53,184 nt of DNA, from NCBI GenBank assembly GCA_905221605.1, contig CAJNDS010000903.1, forward strand, positions 1-53,184, read 5' to 3'. Of the stretch, positions 31,012 to 41,640 are shown one piece after another; positions within the stretch are counted from its first letter, which is position 1, and each line of letters begins with the position of its first letter. The notes beneath the pieces were generated by a model, which was not told the DNA's origin, ran no database searches, and saw only the letters and a program-made list of their open reading frames with translations. The DNA is from Symbiodinium natans (lineage: Eukaryota > Sar > Dinophyceae > Suessiales > Symbiodiniaceae). The translations under genes and the position numbers were made by a program.

Positions 31012-33854
31012 TGAACCCTCAGTCATTAAGCTGCTGTGCTCTTTTCGGTTCGTTTTTCTCGTTCTTCTCGTTCCTGTCATCATCTCCTTTGCTCTTTCCT
31101 TCATTCTTTGCATACCTCTTTAGGCAACATGTGGCATATTTGTGATCGGTCTCATATGCGTGAGAAGTCAGCGTGGCAGCGGCCACAGCCTGTTCTTGCG
31201 GCTCAAGTGTCGAAGCCGGACTCGATTCCTAAAGTGTCGAGGGACTGCGCTTGGGGTTGAGGCAGCGACTGTCCCTTCGGTCCGTGATCAGTTCGGCGCC
31301 ACATCCCCTGGTCAGGAAAGTTTTTAAACAACTTGCCTGAAGCGCAACGTCAAAGTTTGGGCAGGCACTCAGCAAGTCTCCGAGCTGTTGGTGTCGCTGG
31401 GCACGGTAGCTCCTTGGCAGATGAGAAAAACGGGGAGCACAAGTGGACACAAGGAGACTACTCGCAGAGTATGATTTATGAGACTTGATGAGCCTGATTC
31501 GGAAGGCTTATTGCCCATGCCTGCCAGCCATTCGCAGTCGGAACGGAAACTGTAGGGCCTTTTGGGCTTTGAGAGTCAATACAGCGAGGTACTTAAGAGG
31601 GTCTTCTAGGATTCTAGAGGGCCCCAAAGACCGTCTGCAGGTCGAGGGAAAGGGGGGTGCCGAAGGTGGTGGGGGTACGAAGGTGGTGGGGGGGTGGTAC
31701 ATTTACATGGTAGTACAGGCATCGGACTCGCAGGAAACACGGGCGCCTCCGACGCCGGTTCCGAAGCGAAATGAACACAATGCACAACCGGCACAACCTT
31801 TGCCCTCAAACTCTCGGGTTTTTTCAGACTGCGCTTCTTTGGCAAGGTGTCCGGCACACTTGGCGGCCCTGGCGGGATGGAGTCCGTAGAGCTGAAGTGG
31901 CCTGAAACGCCTCGAGAGGACAGGTGACAGGGGCTACGTTGCTGCTGAACAAATACTTTCAAGTTTGAACCAGGTTACAGTACAGCGCTTTGAGACTAAG
32001 ACAACATGTAGTTCAGAGCAGATGCGGATGTATAGTTTCCGCACTATCGCTTGGCCTCCTCATCCCGAATCCGGGTGGAGGATGGTACAGAAATTGTTAT
32101 CCAATCGCTTGGCCACTCGAGTTGGCAGAAAGACCTGCAACTGACTCCTGTAGTCATCTTCGTCCACCGTTGTAGGGCTTCCTCGGCACGACAAAAGGGT
32201 GATTTTCAGCTTATCAGTTGCAGTGTCGCCACTCTTACTGCAGTGCGGTATGAAAGGCTTGTCGTCACTAAACCGTTGACAAGTGTCGAAGTAACGTCTA
32301 AGTGCCTTTTCGGTGACGTCAAGCGCACTTCCCAAGGAAGCGCCGCGCTTTTCTTTGCCAGTGCCTCTGCTCTGAGGCTCCGCATGTCGCAACTGGAGAG
32401 CGACGGTTTTCTCTCGAACAGAATTTGAAAAAAGCTCCCGTCGGCGGAAGAGCCGTTTAACGAGCCAGTCCGAGGTGCTGGCCCCGGACATGCCTCCACA
32501 AAACCTCTCCGAGCAAAAAAAAAAGGGGAGAGAGACGCCAAATGGCAGCTTTGCTTCTGGATGTTGTGTGTTTGTTTTTGTGCTCGACATTCTTCTTGGC
32601 TTTGCTCTGCCAAACAAGCCGCGGCCGAGGGGCCGCCATTCCCCTTCTCTGCACCTGGTGGGCTGGCATGAGTGCAGGCAAGGGGAGAGTTTGGGACAGG
32701 GGTGCTGTCTACTCGAAATTCAGGTTGGATCCTAGAGCCCAGGGCCCAGCACCCCAGACGACATGTGTAGCAGGGCGTATGGATCTCACACAAGGGCAGT
32801 GCTATGCAAGTGCAGTAACTGCGTTGCGCTCGTCCGGATGGCCTCTTTGTCAGACTTGCTTCAACTGTCTCCACGCTGGCGAGGTCTGAAAGGTCTTCCT
32901 CCTCCAGTCGACTCCAGGGTGTTCTTTGATATGACAAATCACAAGCACAAAACACCTTTGCAATATTCCGAACGGAACTGAGTCAAAAGAATAGAGCCTG
33001 GACTGCATTTGTCTTCTCACACTCTGAGTCACTACCCACCGGAAGCAGTCTTTTCCTGTTTCACCTCTGTTGAAGCGACCGTTGCCAACAGCGCGACAGA
33101 ACTGGAGCATGAGGATGAGGAGACAAGAGCAAGATGCTTTCAGGGCCATGGAGGATGTCAACGGATTCTGGACAGTCGGCTTTCCAGATGTTTGGTGGTA
33201 AGCAATCACAGGCCTGGTGCATGCAATTGCATGGTCTTTCCTTGCCTTTGCGTAACACAAAGACAGAGAACGGTCATGGCCCAGGCTGTCAGCGTGGTGA
33301 CAGAAACCAAGATCCCAGGGGCACCTAGGCAAAATCTTCCCAGCTCCCAGTTACTGTGTATTTCTTTTGCGTAGTTTTGGCATTTTGTGCCACGAGGAGC
33401 ATGGCAGCCGAAGCCTGGTTCAGCTAAAATTTGGCCCCTCCCAGCCTGAGCATGGTCATTGTATTGAGCAAGTTGTCCGCCTTGGGTCTTTTGAAAGCAA
33501 ACACAGTGTTGCGGTTGGTGATTATTACAACAGGACGAGCCACCTTATCACAATAATGTTTTAGCTAGGTACTTCTATCCTAAGTTCCCCTTAGCCTAAT
33601 GAAGGTTTTCAAAAATGCAAACAAGCCTTGGTGCAAATGTGGGGTTTTGGGCACAGCTTTTGTGCGCTTATGAGCGTTCAGGAGTTTGGGGTTTGAGGTT
33701 GCGGGCCTGCACCTTGTCCCTTGTGTGCTCTCAGCACAGTGGCACATGTGGAACCAGAAGGCATCCCAGCAACTCTTCGGCAGAGTCTTGCCAGCTTACG
33801 CTCCCACTTCTTCGGCTTCTTCTGCGTATTTTGTGGGTTAAGTACATTTTGGCC
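31012..33854 (+). other. Spacer between channel module B and the dehydrogenase gene
   Basis: No known domain was found. An open minus-strand frame of 249 codons lies at 32206-32955 but has irregular composition (His/Cys/Ser-rich stretches) and no family features. One plus-strand segment near 33116-33205 (RQEQDAFRAMEDVNGFW) looks more like an exon but has no visible partner. A short A-run is at 32515-32524. Confidence 0.4.
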
Positions 33855-34754
33855 ATGGCGGTGTGGGCTTCACTCCGGCACCACGCGCAGCGCCCCGCGC
33901 GCCGTGCCGCGAGGAGCATGGCAGCCGTGGCGGAGGCAGCTCTCAGTCGTAGCAATTTTATTTGCAGGCCTGAGCCTGAGACGCCCGGAAGGTGCCGATG
34001 ATCCTAGACGGCAAGAAAGTCGCGTCGAAGACCTCCACGTTCTTCGATGTGCACAACCCGGCGACAGGAAGCTTGGCAACACGTTTGCCGGTTTGCACGA
34101 ACTTGACACCGTCAAGTGTTGAGGGGCAAAGGGTCTTTGCTTTTGTTTGGTATCTCTCTGCATGTGTGCAATACACCGTCGGCACCGCATCAGGCGAGCT
34201 CATAGCTCGGACCCCTCAGTGCACCGCAGACGAGCGACTTGACTTCAGTCACTACCAGGTTTCAGGGGTTTCAGGTTTGAGGCAACTGACCCGAAAGTGC
34301 GCTAGGCACCAAGCTGGACTTTGCAACACCGAAGGCATGACACCTTCGAGTATGTCTACAGATGTCTCTTTCTTGGCGGTGTAATTTTAACGCTACGCGA
34401 CCCGCCTCGGCCCGGCCCAGCGCATCCGCGTGAGCATGGTGATTCCGCAGCGCCCAAGTCGCTGGACCCCAAGCAATAAGGGTTGGGTTTAGGGTTTAGG
34501 GTTTAGGGTTTAGGGTTTGGGGTTCCGGGTTTATGGTTTATGGTTTAGTTTAGGATTGAGGGCTTAGGGCTCAAGGTTCACGCTTTGGGGTTTAGGGTTT
34601 TTTTGGGAGTAGGGTTCAAGACGGTTCGGCTTGGATTGATCGTAGGGTTGAGCCAGGCCCCTCAGGGGCGTTGGGGGGGAGGGGGGCGGTTGAGTGCTTC
34701 AGGTTTAAGATGTAAGGCTTTAAGCTCAGACCCGCTCACCAACTGCAGTGGGGT

Positions 34755-34793
<39 letters not shown>

Positions 34794-37700
34794 GGGGGGG
34801 GGGTGGGGGGGGGGGTGGGGGGGGGGTGGGGGGGGGGGGGGGGGGGGGGGGGGGGGTGGGGTGGGGTGGGGGGGGTGGGGGGGGGGTGGGGGGGGGTGGG
34901 GGTGGGTGGGGGGGGTGGGGTGGGGGGGGGGTGGGGGGGGGGGGGGGCGGGGGGGGGTGGGGGGGGTTGGTGGGGGGGGGTGGGGGGGGGGGTGGGGGGG
35001 GGGGGCGGGGCAGAAGAAAAAGGGGATGGGCGCCTGCTAGGAGGGGCTTCAACTGCCTCTGGTCCTGGCGAACCGTCCGCTTGAGGACCCCGGTTTCCTA
35101 GGGGGGGTACCCATTTGAGGCAAAAAAAGGGGTCCGAAAAGTGGCTTTGCGTGTGGGGGGAGGATTTGGAGGGGGGTGCCTGTTTTGACAACCTATACAC
35201 CTCCGGCCCGAGGCCTCGGCGGATTTCGCTTCCGTCCGTTTCTAGGGGTATGCAGGGTTTATATAAGAAGCACATAGCCGGAGAACAAAGGCGGTAAATA
35301 CCAGCCCCGTTTGGAGTCACCGGGATACACAGCATTGTAGACGCATCAAAGAAAGAACCGCCATAAGCACAGCAGGGCTTCTTTCTCTCCCCGCTGTGCC
35401 ACTCTCCATCCTCCCAAGGCTGCGGGCCGCTGCGGATTCCTGCGCCGAAGCCTTCAAGGCCCCTCGTAGGGGCTCTTGCTTCCAAAGGGCCCACAGAATT
35501 CTGCAACAATCAAAGAAGAAAGGCCGAAGAGGGGAGAAGGCAGGAAGGAAGAGGGAGAGAGACCCCTGCATTTTGGTGTGACAAAGCGTGCCTTCGGACC
35601 ATTTCTGTTTGCAATGGAGGGTTGGGGAGAGCCCCCCCCGTCCCCAACCCAGCTTCTGCCTGGGCTGTACATGCCTGAGATCTGCTTACACATCGGCGAG
35701 GCAAAAGCAAATATAATTGCAGGCTTTGTCTGAAACCACGATGGAATGCACAACTTTCCCATGGCCGTTCGCAGAAAAACGTGGGGTTTCCTATGTGGGA
35801 GGGGCTACTCGCCCGCTTCCAACTGCTCAGCTTTCTCTGAACTCAGAGGATTGTCCATCAAAATCGAGAAAAGTGCAAAATCGAGAAAAGAGAGAGAAGG
35901 AGATGATTCCTTGCCAAAAGCCACGGTACATGCGGGTTTTTTGATCTCAGATGTAAGGGGTGATTTGCTACTGATCCTTGTAATTTGTTTATTCCTCGAA
36001 GCAGTGACCTGATTTCAGGTTCTGTGGCAAAGCAAAGGGGGTGTGTTGCTGGGGTTGGGGGGTTACCTTCAGCCTGGGCAGGAATGGAGACGAACACCGC
36101 CAAGCAGCCGAGCGCGTGTGATGCACCTGACTTTGCAAACAGCCCCGAGCGTTCGGTCACCAAGTTTTGCATGCAGTGTGCATGCCGTATTTTTGCTATG
36201 CTACCATGCAACAGTAGATTATTATGTGCGGCGTACTCCTGGCTGCAATCCTGAGGCACAAGCTTGAAGGTGCGATCCGTGACAACACGGATGCCCTTGC
36301 ACAGGTGTTGACAAAGGACCGGGAACAGGGAGGGATCAAAGATGATGAAAGAGACATCGGGAGCTGTGGTGACTTGGACTTTGTGGGGCCTTTGCGCTTT
36401 GCAGAGAGGAGCAAGGCAAGACCATCGCCGATGCAAAGGGCGACATCTTTCGCGGCCTGGAGGAACTCGGCTGTGTGGGCTGTAAGTTGGGATAGTTGGT
36501 AGACAGGCACAGATGTTTGTAGGTCTTTCGTTTGGGGGGTGTCTTTTTCGATCTGCTCTGGCATCGATGATGGTCCAGCCCTAGCAGCCTTCGAGAATCT
36601 CATCGAATCTCGTCGAATCTCGATTCTCCGATGTTTTCGCCAGGTCGTCGAAATGTCTTGCAACATCCCTGCGATGATTCAAGGGGAGCCCTGGCAATGT
36701 TACCTTTGATGTGGCCTTGAGAGGTTTGGGAGGTTTGAGGGACATCAGGGCAGGGTGGGAAACCTCAAGGACTCAAGGGGGGATGATGAGGGAATCCTTC
36801 ACAAGTGCCCTTTCAGGGGCAGACATGGCCACAGCCGGAACTCTTCGTGTCCAAGTTGTCTAGTACAAAGGTAAACATGGTAAACCTCCCCGCAAACTTG
36901 CACAATTCGTGCATGCGCAGTAGATTCTAAGGAGACTTTGGCAAACGTGGCCAGCAGCGTTGATGTGCACTCCTACAGGGTGCCACTGGGCGTTTGCGCG
37001 GGCATCGCCCCATTTAACTTTCCCGCAATGATCCCGCTCTGGATGTTCCCACCCGCAACCACCGCGGGCAACACGTTTTTGCTGAAGCCATCCGAGAGAG
37101 TTCCGCTCTCATCTGTGATGCTTGCCGAGATGGCCCACGACTGTGGCTTGCCCCCAGGTGTCTTGAACGTGGTCCATGGGGGCCACGACACCGTGAACTT
37201 CCTGTGCGATGACGAGCACATACGGGCCGTGTCCTTTGTGGGTGGCAACGCGGCGGGCGCCCACATCTACGAGCGGGCCGGGAAGAACGGGAAGCGTGCC
37301 CAGTGCAACCTGGGAGCCAAGAACCACGCCATCGTCTTGCCTGACGCCGACCCAGAGAGCGTCGTGAACCAGCTCGTGGGTGCCTCCTGCGGTGCAGCCG
37401 GGCAGCGGTGTATGGCCATCAGCGTGGCGGTCTTTGTCGGAGCCTCCAAGGAGTGGATCCCAAAGATCGCAGAGCAGGCGGCCAAACTCCAGGTGGGGCC
37501 GGGAGATGCGAAGGGAACGGATGTCGGGCCGCTGATCTCTGCAAATGCCAAAGATCGTGTTGAGCAGCTTATCCAGTCTGGCATGGACGAGGGTGCCAGG
37601 TTACTGCTCGATGGCCGCAAGCCTTCCTTGCCGGATGCCAACAGAGATGGGTATTTCGTGGGGCCGAGCATTTTTGCAGAGGTGAAGAAGGGCATGCAGA

Positions 37701-39047
37701 TCTACGAGAACGAGATCTTTGGCCCTGTGCTGTGCTGCGTGGAAGTGGACTCCTTTGACGCGGCCATCAAGTTCGTGAACGAGCTCCTCGGATACACGAC
37801 GCCTCTTAAGATGCCTCTAGTAGACACTCACCTGGGCACCTACACATGATCGGGCTTCAAACGAAAACCCTATTGAAGGCATGTCACGACCTGCCAGCAC
37901 TGCCCAGGAACCCCTATGGCAATGGCACGGCTGTCTTCACGCGGAGCGGCGCGGCTGCCAGGAAGTTCACTGACGAGATCGAAGCGGGGCAGGCCGTCGG
38001 AGATGGTTGCAGTCTTCGAAGCCGGTTCTTGGGCGTGCATACGTGGATGCTTTCTCGAACAAAAAGGCAGCACAAATATCAGGCGGGACTGTGAACACCC
38101 CTGCAGGTGGGCATCAACGTGCCCATTCCGGCTTCTCGGAGCTTCACGCGTAGGCTCGAAGTTTTGGGCTTCCGCCGTGAGGGCTTTTGGGTTCGGATTA
38201 AGACTGGCAATGGTGAAGCATTACATGGCATTACAGCAATCATCCTAAAGAGCGGCACGCCCTCTCTCGGCAGATTCCTCGGTAGAAAAGGGGGCTCAGG
38301 GTCGCTCAGGCAGTCGCTCGGTCACCGCCCACTGGAAATGCGCATGCTTTCTTTTTGCTGCACCTGTTCCATAGATCTTCAGATATTCATATGTCTAAGT
38401 ACAAGCCTCAGGGGATGAACATGAATTCCTCAAGCAAGACAGGGCTGCAAACGGGCCCCTTGTAAATGTGTCTGAACGTGCTAAGGTGAGGGACTGAGAG
38501 TGTTCGTCCACGCAGTTATGGTTGGACCCAAGCCATCGCAGTCGACGTGCTTGAGGCTATGAACCCATTTGTCTGCAGGCAAAAAACACGCATAGGATGT
38601 CGCGGAACACCCCCCCCCCTCTGCCCTCTGTGCGTCACCACACAAGGGCGCGGGCAAGGATAGAGGTGTGAAAAAAACTTGCCGAGGTTCCGCTGCCGAT
38701 GTTTTCCTTCACTGGGAACAAGAAGTCGATTCTGGGAGACTTGAACTTCTATGGCAAGGCACAGCCCCCGGTCACATTGACGACAATTTGAGGTCATAGC
38801 ATCCCTCTGTTGCAGCAGCATGAAGGGAAGCAAGGTTTGCCATGGTTTGCCATCCTAAGTTACACTAAACGGGGCTCGGCAGTAAACGGCCAAATTCCAG
38901 GCGGGCGTCAACTTCTTCACGCAGCTGAAGACTGTGACCTCTGCTTGGCGCGACGACAGCTACATCGAAAAGCGCCTTCACCGCATCCAAAGCTCGCTGT
39001 TACGTTGCCGTATGCAGTCACCAGGATCTGAGGATCTGAGGATCTGA
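33855..39047 (+). CDS. ALDH6A1: Methylmalonate-semialdehyde dehydrogenase (acylating), mitochondrial
   Basis: The enzyme oxidises malonate/methylmalonate semialdehyde to acetyl-/propionyl-CoA (valine, pyrimidine and inositol catabolism). Exons: 33855-33935 (presequence [20 protein letters not shown], Arg-rich, no acid: mitochondrial), 33992-34090 ([10 protein letters not shown]), a probable RIRV piece ending at 34431, about 36256-36329 ([14 protein letters not shown]), 36416-36462 ([15 protein letters not shown]), 36644-36685, 36932-37782, 37908-37992 ([14 protein letters not shown]), 38107-38130 (VGINVPIP), 38687-38758 ([11 protein letters not shown]) and 38901-39047 ([15 protein letters not shown]). 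The main exon holds the [11 protein letters not shown] block, NLGAKNH (the family has Asn where most ALDHs have the general-base Glu) and the catalytic Cys in GAAGQRCMA. The stretch between RLP and RIRV, about 30 residues, was not found with confidence; CTADE at about 34220-34234 may be part of it. The C-terminal tail after TSAW is longer and unlike the usual one. Confidence 0.93.
34486..34520 (+). repeat. Short TTTAGGG run inside a dehydrogenase intron
   Basis: Four to five perfect TTTAGGG units precede copy 2 of the composite dispersed repeat. Confidence 0.9.
34549..35226 (+). repeat. Composite dispersed repeat, copy 2, inside a dehydrogenase intron
   Basis: It has the same left module (34549-34669) and right modules (35083-35111, 35199-35226) as 10122-10600, in the same order and orientation. 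Between them the G-rich filler is expanded to a nearly pure G tract. It occupies the largest intron of the dehydrogenase gene (about 34432-36255). Confidence 0.8.
34748..35011 (+). repeat. Nearly pure poly-G tract of about 260 nt
   Basis: Runs of 4 to 34 G are broken only by single T (and three C) residues. The G-strand is the coding strand of the surrounding gene, so the pre-mRNA would carry it as poly-G. Many G-quadruplex registers are possible. ORFs across it (poly-Gly on plus, poly-Pro on minus) are artefacts. The exact length may be affected by sequencing or assembly error. Confidence 0.95.
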
Positions 39048-41234
39048 CGTCTCTAGTGCCAATGTCCGAGTCACAGCAGGGATCCACCAAAAAGAAAGAC
39101 AAGAATGCAGACTCCTAAAGAACGGGCCAGGGCCATCTGGGACTCTTGAGTTTGATTCTGCAGAGGATTGAGTGCACGTTGTGCGACATGCTACCATTGG
39201 CCTGGAAGATCTTGATTTGCTCAAACCCTGCCTGAACCCTTCGTAACAAACCGTTAGAGGGCTCTAAGAGTCTAAGTTTCTCTCATGGGCCCCGATGCCT
39301 CTACTCCGCTCAGGCTCAGCACTGCCGGAGTCGGAGCACAGTAGGCGCGGCAGCATCGTGTCACTTGGGTGTCTCCTCCTTGCACCTGAAATTCAGCATG
39401 GCTTGACAATGCGCTGCAATGTGAGTCTGCTGGTGGCCTCGCTTCTGCATCGAAGTTCCCTGCACTTTGAGCTTGACAGGTGAGAGGAGATGATAGGCGA
39501 TGAGAAAAGGTTCTGTCGCCACTCAGCTGGCTCAGATCCTTTCTGACCGAGTAGCCTTGCTCAGGTTTCAAAAAGTTGTTCGGGGCACAGGCCACCGACG
39601 TTTGCCGGCTCAAGCTGTGGCTTGTGTGCGTTGGCCACCCCAGCTGCGCCTTTTGTGCGCGCCGGCCCTTTAAATGTAAAATGGCACCAGGCTTTTGCAG
39701 ACTCCGCCATCTTAGAGTGCGGCTGTCACCCTTGCGCAAGACCGCTAAACAAGTCTTTCCGAGTTAATCGCCCCAGTATTCCTGTTGCCCAGCCCATCCC
39801 AGGTTTTACGGCCTACGGAGTTGGTTGAGAAGATAAACTGAGCGGTCAGCCATCGGTCCCTACGTCCAGATTCCCCGAGAGGGCAAGTGTGTTATTCTTT
39901 GGAGTACTTGGTTTTTAGGGTACTTGCAGAGACTTGGGGCAATGTACAACAGCCCTAAACCCTAAACTCCAAGGTAAGGTCAACCCACGAATCGGAGTCG
40001 GATCGCGCCGTGCACGAAGCAGGTCACGCAAAGGCGGATCGCGCCAGCGCGAAACGGATCACGTGGGCTACTAAGCGGATCAGGATCCGGGAGAGGATCG
40101 CAGGCGACGCACGAATCGCGTCGCGGGTGCTGCTAATCGGATCGGGGGTCGTATCCGTTGCCGGAACGCAAGATGCACAAAACAGAGCACACGGCCAATC
40201 AGCTCGTGCTCACGTGCACTCCGCATTTTCATGGAAACAGCATCAGCTACATACCGTCTCTCAAGCTGGTTCTGGCTCCGGTTCAAAAGCGTGCAACGTT
40301 CCCACATGGCCACATGTGCACTAAGGTCCCCCAACGCACACTGAAGTCCCCCCAAAAACTCCCAGTTCAAATCGGGATGCACATCAAAGAGTTGCTGCAT
40401 GTGGGTCGTCGCTGTTTGCTGCGACGGAAGGTGGCAAAAAATGTTGCCAGCTCGTGTGGGCATGTAGCTACGTTGACCTTGCATGGTGCTGCTTTAGCTT
40501 GTACGCGTGGATGCCTTTGAAGCTTCAGCTCAAGGAAGATCACGACGCCACGTTCAGCATGTCAATCCATGTGCTTGAGACGCAGATTCGCCGAACGTAA
40601 GTTTGCTCGCGTCTGCAGCACACGAGCAGGCCTGAAGCCCGACCCAATGAAACTCAGTGCATGGAGCCCATGACGCCCATGACGCGCCGCCCCCGGCCAG
40701 CCCGGCGAGTTGCCCCAGATAGGCACGGAGAATTGCCACGAGGATCAGGGGTGGAAGGCGATGATTTTTTCAGCGGGGCAACAGCAAACGCGCCAGGGCA
40801 TTAGCCTAAATTACATCAACTGTGGTTCAGCACATGGGTTCATGACGTTTTTTATACGGGTCAGGCCTTGTCCATTGCGATTGTCAGGACACGCCCCCAA
40901 CCGAAAAAGACTTTGTTCGTGTATCTACCCCGAAAGTTGCTGCGCTTACGGGCTTGCAGTTTGCAGAAGTTCTTTTGTGGAGAGAAACGGCGCTTGGCTG
41001 CGAACTGCGATTGTTAGGTGCCTGGACATGCTTCGCCTGGGTGGCTGCGCTGCCGAGCTTTGTTGGCAGCGCCTGGGTTGTCCAGGCGGGAAATTTTGGA
41101 TGAAGCTTGTAATGGCGATTGAACTCAGCCGCTGCCAGCAGTGCCTTTCAGTGCCGCTTCAGTGCCGAAGCATCTTGTCATGTGGTGAATGTGCTGTGAG
41201 GCTTGAGCTTTCCGGCCAATCAGCGAGCGGCTGA
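39048..41234. other. Region without a supported gene
   Basis: No recognised protein domain was found. A reverse-oriented pair of telomere-type units (CCCTAAACCCTAAA) is at 39953-39967. The interval 39985-40150 is rich in GGATC and CGCG words. Short ORFs occur on both strands and none was convincing. Confidence 0.5.
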
Positions 41235-41640
41235 TATCACAGCGGTGCGTGAGATTCCTGAAGTGTGCCCATATACTAAAGTCCAGCGCCTGATGCCATA
41301 GTGCTCGCCTCCGCCCACTTCCGAAAGCGGTCGCTGTGTGCAGTGCGATATCCTGCGCCTGATCCACATAGCGGGTAGGCAGTTGCACTGATCTGTGCAG
41401 GTGTGAGCTTGCTGTCAAACGCATCAGTGAGGCACCACAGCGGTGGTGTGTGAGAATTCTTAAGTGTGTCCCGATCAAAAAGTTCGGAGCCTGATGCCAT
41501 AGTGCCCGCCTTCGCAAACTTCCGAAAGCGGTCGCAGTGTGCAGTGCGATATCTTGCACCTGCTCGCCTAGGCAGTTGCACTGATCTGCGTAGGTGTGAG
41601 CTTGTGTCAAAGGTGCAACACTCCAACTTCTGCAGATCGA
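41235..41640. repeat. Tandem duplication, two units of about 200 nt
   Basis: The word CCTGATGCCATAGTGC starts at 41289 and again at 41490, a spacing of 201 nt. Both copies continue CTTCCGAAAGCGGTCGC, GTGTGCAGTGCGATATC and AGGCAGTTGCACTGATCTG, then AGGTGTGAGCTTG. Minus-strand frames encode the same peptide twice (TALHTATAFGS-type words), but no larger gene is apparent. Confidence 0.9.

Noticed and set aside
30808-31113. Minus-strand ORF antisense to the end of channel module B
   Set aside because: It overlaps the last channel exon, whose phase, splice sites and stop codon are consistent on the plus strand.
32206-32955. Minus-strand ORF of 249 codons
   Set aside because: It has irregular composition, no family features and no preferred start. 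It is probably a chance open frame in GC-rich spacer.
34585-35509. Poly-Gly and poly-Pro ORFs of up to 257 codons
   Set aside because: They exist only because the G tract has no stop codons; the tract lies in an intron of the dehydrogenase gene.
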